Shown in pieces: positions 1 to 5,864 of a DNA stretch of 9,738 bases. Made by a program: the position numbers and the translations under genes. Source of the stretch: an uncultured Bacilli bacterium (GTDB lineage Bacteria > Bacillota_I > Bacilli_A > RF39 > UBA660); NCBI GenBank assembly GCA_947629125.1, contig CANRCO010000044.1, positions 1 to 9,738 on the forward strand, in the 5' to 3' direction. Below the pieces are notes generated by a model, which was given only the letters and a program-made list of their open reading frames with translations, was not told where the DNA came from and ran no database searches. How positions within the stretch are numbered: position 1 is the first letter of the stretch; each line of letters begins with the position of its first letter.

Positions 1-1
1 A

Positions 2-595
2 GGAATAACAACAAAAAGGAATTATGTCTATGTTTATGATGAAGAAAACGAATGGAATGATTATTGGTTTAAATTAAATTTTGAAAATACAGGAATGCGA
101 GAAATAAGTAGAAAATTATTTGATGATACAAAATGGCATTTAGGAGGAGTAACATCAAATGAATATAATAAAGCAACAGTGAAAACATTTTATTCAAAAG
201 AACATGCAAATGAAACATATGAAGGAAATCCACCAAGTACAAATGCTATGGTAGGATTAATGTATGCTAGTGATTATGGCTATGCAACTAGTGGAGGTGG
301 AACAACAACACGTGAAACATGTTTAGAAACAGAATTATATAATTGGGATGGAGAAGAAGAATGTTTTAAAAATGATTGGTTATATGATCCATCAGATTAT
401 CAATGGTTAATGAATCCGTATGCGTCGCGTGATGATGAAGCTGCTCGTGTGGACAGCGACGGGTTTGTGTACGGTGACAGCGATTACGTGAGCAATAGTG
501 ACTATCGGATCCGCCCAGTCCTATATTTAAAATCAGATGTTAAAATAGTGAGTGGAAATGGAACCAAAGAAAATCCGTACAAACTAACAATTTAA
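2..595 (+). CDS. Surface protein with C-terminal lectin-like domain and GC-rich variable patch, 5' end off the window
   Basis: The frame is open from base 2, so this is the last 197 residues of a longer protein; the ATG at 95 is internal and has no Shine-Dalgarno sequence. Visible in order: a Trp/Tyr-rich stretch, a GLMYASDYGYATSGG segment (about residues 80-94 of the visible part), two Cys (TCLE and ECFK), NDWLY, QWLMNP, an Asp/Ser/Tyr-rich patch, then RPVLYLKS and a C-terminal GNGTKENPYKLTI. From memory this matches the C-terminal domain of repeated extracellular proteins of gut Firmicutes, related in style to DUF6273/Fib_succ_major domains with a C-type-lectin-like fold; I could not test this. 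The last gene of the window ends in the same motif. Codon choice is unlike the neighbours: 14 of 15 Thr codons before base 412 are ACA. Bases 421-520 are 56% GC. The role is probably surface recognition. A prepilin or lipoprotein N-terminus may lie upstream. The gene is certain and the function is inferred. Confidence 0.85.
   Translation, partial: GITTKRNYVYVYDEENEWNDYWFKLNFENTGMREISRKLFDDTKWHLGGVTSNEYNKATVKTFYSKEHANETYEGNPPSTNAMVGLMYASDYGYATSGGGTTTRETCLETELYNWDGEEECFKNDWLYDPSDYQWLMNPYASRDDEAARVDSDGFVYGDSDYVSNSDYRIRPVLYLKSDVKIVSGNGTKENPYKLTI
413..520 (+). other. Candidate DGR-type variable region in the 3' end of the gene
   Basis: G+C is 56 of 100 in 421-520, against 18 of 60 in 181-240. The change is abrupt at about 415 and ends at about 520. 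In frame, 11 of the 12 codons at 470-505 end in C or T, and these are TAC, GGT, GAC, AGC, GAT, AAT, AGT or TAT. Each can be produced from AAC or AAT by changing adenine only. The patch sits directly before the conserved RP-x-LYL core, as in known DGR targets where the variable region is the 3' end of a C-type-lectin-fold gene. GACAGCGA occurs twice in frame (452-459 and 476-483), and CGGATCCG (506-513) is a perfect palindrome. No template repeat or reverse transcriptase is present here. A recently imported segment or gene conversion from another paralogue would also explain the composition. Confidence 0.45.
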
Positions 596-598
596 GAT

Positions 599-632
599 AA
601 AATCACTTAGTAAAATAAGTGGTTTTTTGTTT
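599..632 (+). terminator. Rho-independent terminator of the first gene
   Basis: An 11-bp stem (599-609 with 616-626, one G-U pair) closes a six-base loop, GTAAAA. The right arm runs into a T tract (623-628, then TTT at 630-632). It begins four bases after the stop codon. Confidence 0.85.
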
Positions 633-647
633 AATAAAAATTAGTTC

Positions 648-676
648 TTGCAACTAAATTAATTCCATTTTATAAT
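648..676 (+). promoter_or_regulatory. Sigma-A-type promoter of rny
   Basis: TTGCAA (648-653) and a perfect TATAAT (671-676) are 17 bases apart. The predicted transcript starts near 683 and leaves a leader of about 45 bases. A TTAGTT/AACTAA dyad (641-646, 652-657) overlaps the -35 box. The terminator just upstream makes rny an independent transcription unit. Confidence 0.7.
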
Positions 677-729
677 AATAATATAGTTAATATTAAAAAA
701 TATTTCTATAAAAAAGAAAAGAGGTTAAA

Positions 730-2283
730 ATGGATAATTATATTATGGCCATTTTAGCTTTAATTGTTGGAATCTTTTTGGGATTAATTATATTTTTTAT
801 TATTTCTAGTATTAGAAATAGTAGAGTAAGTAATAAATTAGATAAAATGGTAGAAGATGCTCGTTTAGAAGCAGCTAAACAAAAAAGAGATGCTTTATTA
901 GAAATCAAGGAAGAATCTCATAAATTAAAACAAGAAACTGATGCAATAATAAAAGAGAAAAAAGCTGAAATGATTGAAAGTGAACAGCGTTTATTACAAA
1001 GAGAAGAAAATCTTGATAATCGAGAGAAAAATATTCAAAAACGAGATGAAGTTTTAGATGAAAGAGAAAATAATTTATTATTAAAACAAAAAGAATTACA
1101 AGAAAATGAAGTTAAAATGGAAAACTTGCTAAAAGAAGAAATGCAAGAATTAGAAAAAATAGCTAAATTTAGTAAAGAAAAAGCTTATGACATGATTATG
1201 AAGCGAGTAGAAAAACAAACTGCTGGTGAAATGATTGAATATGTTAAAGAAAAAGAAAATGAAGCTAAATTACTAGCAAGAGAAAAAGCTACTTCTATAA
1301 TTGTTGAAAGTATGCAAAGATATAGTGAAGATATAGCTAGTGAACAAACAGTTAGTACAATTAGTTTACCTAATGATGAAATGAAAGGTCGCCTAATTGG
1401 TCGCGAAGGGCGAAATATTCGAACTATTGAAGCTGTTACTGGTGTTGATTTAATAATTGATGATACTCCAGAAGCTATTGTTATTTCTAGTTTTGACCCT
1501 TTACGTCGAGAAATTGCGAAAATTACTATTGAAACTTTAATTAAGGATGGAAGAATTCATCCAGGTCGTATTGAAGAAGTTTATGATAAAGTTTCTAAAG
1601 ATATGCAAACTAAAATATTAGAAATAGGTAATGATGCTATATATAAATTAGGTATCACTAAAATGGAACCAGAATTAATTAGTTTAATTGGTAAACTACA
1701 TTTTCGAACAAGTTATGGTCAAAATGCTTTAAAACATTCTATTGAAGTTGCTAATTTAGCAGGTTTAATGGCTACTGAATTAGGGGAAAATACTTCAGTT
1801 GCTAAACGTGCTGGATTATTACATGATATTGGTAAAGCAATAGATTTTGAAGTAGAAGGTAGCCATGTGGAAATAGGTGTAGATATTGCTAAAAAGTATC
1901 ATGAAGATGACGTTGTAATTAATTCAATTGCTTCTCATCATGGTGATACAGATGCAAATAGTGTTATTGCAGTTTTAATTCATATTGCTGATACTCTTTC
2001 AGCAGCTCGACCAGGAGCAAGAAATGATTCTAGTGAAAATTATATTCAAAGATTAACACAATTAGAAGAAATTGGTAATTCCTTTGATGGTGTTGATAAA
2101 GCTTATGCTGTCCAAGCAGGACGTGAAATTCGCGTAATTGTTAAACCAGATGAAGTAGATGATGTAACTAGTTATAAAATAGCTCGAGAAATGAAAGAAA
2201 AAATTGAATCTGAAATGCAATATCCAGGAACAATTAAAATTACCGTTGTTCGTGAAACTAGAGCACAAGAAGAAGCTAAATAA
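730..2283 (+). CDS. rny: Ribonuclease Y
   Basis: Membrane-anchored endoribonuclease that starts bulk mRNA decay in many Gram-positive bacteria and Mollicutes. The 517 residues fit the family length of about 520. Residues 5-27 form a single hydrophobic anchor. Residues 30-200 are a charged, Glu/Lys-rich coiled coil. A KH RNA-binding domain starts near 215 with GRLIGREGRNIR (220-231). The HD domain carries His336, His365-Asp366 (in LLHDIGKA), His403-His404 and Asp421, the expected metal-binding set, so the enzyme should be active. The start is ATG 730 behind AAGAGG (719-724). The gene has its own promoter and terminator, hence is probably monocistronic, and it converges on the RNase J gene. In Bacillus, RNase Y is reported to associate with RNase J and other degradosome-like partners. 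Identification is secure. Confidence 0.98.
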   Translation: MDNYIMAILALIVGIFLGLIIFFIISSIRNSRVSNKLDKMVEDARLEAAKQKRDALLEIKEESHKLKQETDAIIKEKKAEMIESEQRLLQREENLDNREKNIQKRDEVLDERENNLLLKQKELQENEVKMENLLKEEMQELEKIAKFSKEKAYDMIMKRVEKQTAGEMIEYVKEKENEAKLLAREKATSIIVESMQRYSEDIASEQTVSTISLPNDEMKGRLIGREGRNIRTIEAVTGVDLIIDDTPEAIVISSFDPLRREIAKITIETLIKDGRIHPGRIEEVYDKVSKDMQTKILEIGNDAIYKLGITKMEPELISLIGKLHFRTSYGQNALKHSIEVANLAGLMATELGENTSVAKRAGLLHDIGKAIDFEVEGSHVEIGVDIAKKYHEDDVVINSIASHHGDTDANSVIAVLIHIADTLSAARPGARNDSSENYIQRLTQLEEIGNSFDGVDKAYAVQAGREIRVIVKPDEVDDVTSYKIAREMKEKIESEMQYPGTIKITVVRETRAQEEAK

Positions 2284-2309
2284 CTTTCAATTAAGAAAGT
2301 TATTTTTTC
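2281..2309 (+). terminator. Rho-independent terminator of rny
   Basis: A perfect 8-bp stem (2281-2288 with 2295-2302) has loop AATTAA and is followed by TTTTTT (2303-2308). The left arm begins with the rny stop codon itself. Confidence 0.8.
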
Positions 2310-2312
2310 ATG

Positions 2313-2340
2313 AAAAAAAGTATTATTTTCAAATACTTTT
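2313..2340 (-). terminator. Rho-independent terminator of rnj (minus strand)
   Basis: AAAAGTATT (2316-2324) pairs with AATACTTTT (2332-2340) around a 7-base loop. Read on the minus strand, the hairpin is followed by a T run (plus-strand A run 2313-2319). It overlaps the rnj stop codon at 2339-2341. With the adjacent rny terminator it insulates the convergent pair. Confidence 0.75.
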
Positions 2341-4012
2341 AATTAGTTTTAACTTCCATAATAACTGGTAAAACAATTGGATGACGTCCAGTTAACTGAT
2401 TTATAAATGGATGAAGTTCTAAAATTATTTGGTTTTTTAAATCAATAAAGTTATATGGTTTAGTTTCTAAATATTTTGTAACAATATCAGTAACTTTATG
2501 TTCTATTTTATTAATTAAATCTAAATTTTCATTTACTAGAATAAATCCTCTAGTTGTAACATTTGGTTTGATTAATAATTTTCTAGTTAAGGGATTGATA
2601 TTAAGAATCGTAACTAAAATACCATCATTACTCATTAATTTACGGTCTTTAATTACCACACTACCAACATCACCAACTCGTGAACCATCAACATAAACAT
2701 CTCCGGCTTGAACAGTACCTCCACGGTGAACACCATCATTATCAATTTCTAAAACATCGCCATTCCCTAAAACAAAGGTATTTTCTTCTTTTATTCCACA
2801 AGAAACAGCTAACTCAGCATGTTTTTTTAACATTCTATATTCACCATGCATTGGCATAAAGTATTCAGGTTTAATAATTCTTAACATCCATTTTAATTCT
2901 TCTTGTTTAGCATGACCAGAAGTATGAATATCACTAAATTCTGAATTAGTAAATACTTTGACACCTTTTAAATAAAGTTTATTAATAACTTTGTTAATAC
3001 TAGCAGCATTTCCAGGGATTGGGCTAGATGAGAAAACTACTAAATCATTAGGCATTAATGATATTTGTTTATGAGTACCGTTAGCTATTCGAGATAAAGC
3101 TGCTAAAGGTTCACCTTGCGAACCAGTACAAAGAATACATACTTCATTTTTCTTTAAGTTTTTAGCAGTATTGTTATCTACAAAAATTGTTCTATCTTCA
3201 ATAAGACCATTATTTAAAGCTAAGTCAATACTAGTTTCCATGCTTCGACCAAAAACAACGATTTTACGATTATTTTTACGGCAAGTTTCAACAATATGTT
3301 TTACCCGATAAATATTTGAAGCAAATGTTGCAATTATAATTCGACCATGATGTTTACTTATAATATCGTTTAAAGTTTCATCAACACTGTTTTCACTTTT
3401 ACTAAATCCTTCCGATAAAGCATTAGTACTATCACTTAATAAAAGTTTTACACCTTCATCACCTAAACGAGCCATTTTATGAATATCAGCCATTGGACCA
3501 ATCGGTGTTAAATCAAACTTAAAATCACCAGTTTGAAAAATAATACCATTTGGTGTATGGACTGCTAAAGCGTAACTATCCGGTATTGAGTGAGTAGTAT
3601 TAACAAATTCAACTTTAAAATGTTTAAAATTAATTATTGAATCTTGGTTAATAATTTCCAAGTTATTAAATTGCATATTTTTATTAGCTAATTTTTTATT
3701 AATTAAATCAGTAGCAATTTTTGAAGCATAAATAACTGGAATATGTACTTTTTGAATTAAAAAAGAAATTCCTCCAATATGGTCTTCATGACCATGTGTT
3801 ATAAATAATGCTTTAATTTTTGATTCGTTTTCCTTTAAATAAGTTATATCTTGAATAACATAATCAACACCTAAAAGTTCATCTTCGGGAAACATTACAC
3901 CAGCATCAATGATAATAATTTCATCATCATGGGTAATAACATACATATTTTTCCCAACTTCGCCAAGGCCGCCTAAAGCAACAATGGACGTAACATTACT
4001 TTTACTTTCCAT
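2339..4012 (-). CDS. rnj: Ribonuclease J
   Basis: Metallo-beta-lactamase/beta-CASP ribonuclease with 5'-to-3' exonuclease and endonuclease activity, acting in mRNA turnover and rRNA maturation. The 557 residues match RNase J1/J2 (about 555). Zinc ligands are visible: H73-x-H75-x-D77-H78 in ITHGHEDHIGG, His141 (NTTHSIPDS), Asp163 (QTGDFKFD) and His389 (PMHGEYRM). The beta-CASP part includes SDSTNA (about 193-198), CTGSQGEP (295-302) and the HTSGHA motif (363-368). A C-terminal domain follows from about 450. The catalytic set is complete, which favours a J1-type active enzyme; the J1/J2 split cannot be settled from one copy. I chose ATG 4012 because GAGAGG (4023-4028) lies 10 bases upstream; the in-frame TTG at 4030 would place that Shine-Dalgarno inside the gene. 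It has its own promoter and is divergent from the prepilin gene. Confidence 0.97.
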   Translation of the reverse strand: MESKSNVTSIVALGGLGEVGKNMYVITHDDEIIIIDAGVMFPEDELLGVDYVIQDITYLKENESKIKALFITHGHEDHIGGISFLIQKVHIPVIYASKIATDLINKKLANKNMQFNNLEIINQDSIINFKHFKVEFVNTTHSIPDSYALAVHTPNGIIFQTGDFKFDLTPIGPMADIHKMARLGDEGVKLLLSDSTNALSEGFSKSENSVDETLNDIISKHHGRIIIATFASNIYRVKHIVETCRKNNRKIVVFGRSMETSIDLALNNGLIEDRTIFVDNNTAKNLKKNEVCILCTGSQGEPLAALSRIANGTHKQISLMPNDLVVFSSSPIPGNAASINKVINKLYLKGVKVFTNSEFSDIHTSGHAKQEELKWMLRIIKPEYFMPMHGEYRMLKKHAELAVSCGIKEENTFVLGNGDVLEIDNDGVHRGGTVQAGDVYVDGSRVGDVGSVVIKDRKLMSNDGILVTILNINPLTRKLLIKPNVTTRGFILVNENLDLINKIEHKVTDIVTKYLETKPYNFIDLKNQIILELHPFINQLTGRHPIVLPVIMEVKTN

Positions 4013-4022
4013 AAAAAATCTT

Positions 4023-4028
4023 CCTCTC
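4023..4028 (-). promoter_or_regulatory. Ribosome binding site deciding the rnj start
   Basis: GAGAGG on the minus strand, 10 bases before ATG 4012. It supports the 557-residue protein over a TTG start six codons earlier. Confidence 0.75.
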
Positions 4029-4061
4029 AATAAAAAAATTAAAGTTTGTTAACTAATGTTA

Positions 4062-4090
4062 ATTATAACGCAAAATCCTTTTTTTGTCTA
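4062..4090 (-). promoter_or_regulatory. Promoter of rnj (minus strand)
   Basis: On the minus strand, TAGACA (complement of 4085-4090) and a perfect TATAAT (complement of 4062-4067) are 17 bases apart. Transcription should start near 4055, leaving a leader of about 43 bases. The spacer begins with an A tract. The element interleaves with the prepilin promoter facing the other way. Confidence 0.75.
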
Positions 4091-4107
4091 GTTTAATATG
4101 TTATAAT
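4079..4107 (+). promoter_or_regulatory. Extended -10 promoter of the prepilin-ftsY-ylxM unit
   Basis: TG-T-TATAAT (4099-4107) is a perfect extended -10 element. The -35 position at 17-base spacing (4079-4084) is only TTTTTT, so recognition would rest on the extended -10. Predicted start near 4114. The -35 position falls inside the rnj promoter spacer. Confidence 0.65.
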
Positions 4108-4131
4108 TGACAAAAGAAAAGAGTGATAATG

Positions 4132-4479
4132 ATGAAAAAAAATGGTTTTACTTTAGTTGAGTTATTAGCAGTTATAGTTCTTATTGGTGCTATTATGACG
4201 TTAGCTGTTATAGGAGTTGTTAATATTATTAATTCCAATGAAGATAAGGTTAGTGAATCGCAAAAAGATGAAATAGAACAAGCAGCTATAAATTATACTA
4301 ATAGCGAAGATATAACACTTTCTAAAGGTGGATGTACTAACGTAACTATTGCAGATTTAAAAAATAAAAATTATTTTGAAGATGTTAAAGGTAATTGTAA
4401 GAACATTACATTAAAAGTATGTCGAAATAATCAAGATGAATTATATGTTCAAAATTTAGATGATGTAACTTGTGAATAA
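4132..4479 (+). CDS. Type IV prepilin-like (pseudopilin) protein with N-methylation motif
   Basis: A short class III signal peptide, MKKNG, is followed by FTLVELLAVIVLIGAIM, the classic prepilin peptidase site (cleavage after Gly, Glu at position 5 of the mature protein), then a hydrophobic helix to about residue 30. The rest is a short globular part of about 85 residues with four Cys (GGCTN, GNCKN, KVCRN, VTCE), enough for two disulfides. At about 115 residues it is in the size range of ComGC-like and minor pilins. It probably enters a membrane pilus or pseudopilus. No prepilin peptidase, assembly ATPase or platform protein is nearby. ATG 4132 is chosen; ATG 4129 and GTG 4123 are in frame and cannot be excluded, and the upstream purine run (GAAAAGAG, 4116-4123) suits 4129 or 4132. 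It lies 21 bases before ftsY with no terminator between, so it is likely co-transcribed with it. Confidence 0.9.
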   Translation: MKKNGFTLVELLAVIVLIGAIMTLAVIGVVNIINSNEDKVSESQKDEIEQAAINYTNSEDITLSKGGCTNVTIADLKNKNYFEDVKGNCKNITLKVCRNNQDELYVQNLDDVTCE

Positions 4480-4500
4480 ATTTAATAAAGGAGGGTTAAA

Positions 4501-5496
4501 ATGGGTTTTTTTAATAAACTTAAGGAAAAATTAACTAAAAAAACAGATGAACCAATAACTACTGAGGAAAAAGAATCTGTTGCTACTTATGATAAAGGTT
4601 TAGAAAAAACACGAAAAGAATTTGTTTCTAAGTTAAATTTATTAGGTATTAAATATCATAAAGTTAGTGAAGAATATTTTGAAGAGTTAGAAAATATTTT
4701 AATTATGGCTGATATTGGAGTTAATACAACTTTTAGTTTTTTAGATCGTTTAAAAGACCGTGTCAAAAAAGAAAAAATAACTGATACAAAGTTTTTAAAT
4801 GAAGTAATTGTTGATGAATTATTTATTATTTATGTCAATAATGAATCTATTAGTGATAAATTAAATATTCAAGATAATGGCCCAACTGTTATTTTAATGG
4901 TTGGTGTAAATGGGGTTGGTAAAACCACAACAATTGCAAAATTAGCTCATAAATATGAACGCTTAAATAAAAAAGTTATGTTAATTGCCGGAGACACTTT
5001 CCGGGCTGGAGCAGTTGAACAATTAAGAGATTGGGCAAAAAAAACTAACACGTTATTTTATGGTAAAGATAATATGGATCCAGCTAGTGTCATCTTTGAT
5101 GGTTTAAAAGAAGCCAAAGAACAAAACGTCGATATAGTTTTAATTGATACAGCAGGACGTTTACAAAATAAAGTTAATTTAATGAAAGAATTAGAAAAAA
5201 TTAATAAAGTAATTGCTCGCGAAATTCCCAATGCTCCTCATGAAACTTTACTTGTTATTGATGCCGCTACTGGACAAAATGGTATTATGCAAGCTAAAGC
5301 TTTTAAAGAAATTACCAATATTACTGGTTTAGTTCTAACTAAAATGGATGGAACTGCTAAAGGAGGAATTGTCTTAGCAATTAAAGAAGAAGTAAATATT
5401 CCGGTTAAATTTATTGGCTTTGGAGAAAAAATGACTGATTTACAAAACTTTGATATTGAAAAATATATCTATGGTTTATTTAAGGATATGATGTAA
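4501..5496 (+). CDS. ftsY: Signal recognition particle receptor FtsY
   Basis: SRP GTPase that receives ribosome-nascent-chain-SRP complexes at the cytoplasmic membrane and hands them to SecYEG. At 331 residues it has a short charged N-terminal part (about 1-35) typical of Gram-positive FtsY, then the helical N domain and the G domain. Motifs: P-loop GVNGVGKTT (135-143), GDTFRAGAVEQL (164-175), DTAGR (216-220), and TKMDG (280-284) as guanine specificity element. All key residues are present. Start ATG 4501 has a near-perfect Shine-Dalgarno AAGGAGGG (4488-4495). Its TAA overlaps the ylxM ATG by one base (TAATG), indicating translational coupling. In Bacillus subtilis the order is smc-ftsY-ylxM-ffh; here a prepilin gene replaces smc and ffh is absent. 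Identification is secure. Confidence 0.98.
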   Translation: MGFFNKLKEKLTKKTDEPITTEEKESVATYDKGLEKTRKEFVSKLNLLGIKYHKVSEEYFEELENILIMADIGVNTTFSFLDRLKDRVKKEKITDTKFLNEVIVDELFIIYVNNESISDKLNIQDNGPTVILMVGVNGVGKTTTIAKLAHKYERLNKKVMLIAGDTFRAGAVEQLRDWAKKTNTLFYGKDNMDPASVIFDGLKEAKEQNVDIVLIDTAGRLQNKVNLMKELEKINKVIAREIPNAPHETLLVIDAATGQNGIMQAKAFKEITNITGLVLTKMDGTAKGGIVLAIKEEVNIPVKFIGFGEKMTDLQNFDIEKYIYGLFKDMM

Positions 5497-5792
5497 TGGA
5501 AGAATTTTTGCTATTTAACGAATTATATGATTGTTATAGTATGCTTCTAACAGAAAACGAAAAGTTAGTATTTAATGATTATTATTTAGAAGATTTATCA
5601 ATGCAAGAAATAGCTGATAATAATCAAGTAAGTAAAAGTGCGATACACAAAACTATCAAAATCGTTAAAGAAAAACTATTAGATTATGAAAACAAATTAA
5701 ATTTAAATAAGATTAATAAAAAATTAAGAGAATTAATTAATAGTGATGATTTAAATAAGATAAAAAAAGAACTAAAACAACTATTAAAATAA
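5496..5792 (+). CDS. ylxM: YlxM/p13-like HTH protein (UPF0122)
   Basis: A 98-residue protein with a sigma-70 region-4-like helix-turn-helix: LTENEKLVFNDYYLEDLSMQ leads into EIADNNQVSKSAIHKTIKIV (about 18-57), followed by a Lys-rich helical tail. This is the YlxM/p13 family pattern, usually about 105-115 residues and encoded beside ffh or ftsY. Family members are thought to act with the SRP pathway; a streptococcal YlxM has been reported to affect SRP GTPase activity, and DNA or RNA binding is suggested by the fold. The start ATG overlaps the ftsY stop, with AAGGA (5482-5486) inside the ftsY end serving as Shine-Dalgarno. Position after ftsY supports the family call. The usual downstream partner ffh is missing. 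Confidence 0.9.
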   Translation: MEEFLLFNELYDCYSMLLTENEKLVFNDYYLEDLSMQEIADNNQVSKSAIHKTIKIVKEKLLDYENKLNLNKINKKLRELINSDDLNKIKKELKQLLK

Positions 5793-5809
5793 AATTTTAA
5801 TTTTTTTTT
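5783..5809 (+). terminator. Weak all-AT terminator after ylxM
   Basis: ATTAAAAT (5783-5790) pairs with ATTTTAAT (5794-5801) across a three-base loop and is followed by eight Ts. The stem has no GC pair, so it is weak. It spans the ylxM stop, and its T run abuts the -35 box of the next promoter. Some read-through into the next gene is likely. Confidence 0.45.
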
Positions 5810-5836
5810 GACATTTTTTTAATAATCGTTTATACT
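5808..5836 (+). promoter_or_regulatory. Near-consensus promoter of the 393-residue protein gene
   Basis: A perfect TTGACA (5808-5813), a 17-base spacer and TATACT (5831-5836) make this the best match to sigma-A consensus in the window. Predicted start near 5843, giving a leader of about 22 bases that carries AAGGAGGGG. Confidence 0.85.
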
Positions 5837-5864
5837 ATGCTTTTGTAAAAAAAGGAGGGGTTTT

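Noticed and set aside
95..595. Reading the first gene as complete from ATG 95
   Set aside because: The frame is open to base 2 with similar composition and there is no Shine-Dalgarno before 95, so the gene is cut by the window edge.
2062..2268. Minus-strand open frame of 68 codons inside rny
   Set aside because: It is antisense to the RNase Y C-terminal domain, has no Shine-Dalgarno and gives a low-complexity Phe/Ile/Ser-rich product.
4013..4030. TTG start six codons upstream for rnj
   Set aside because: It would place the good Shine-Dalgarno inside the gene; ATG 4012 is correctly spaced.
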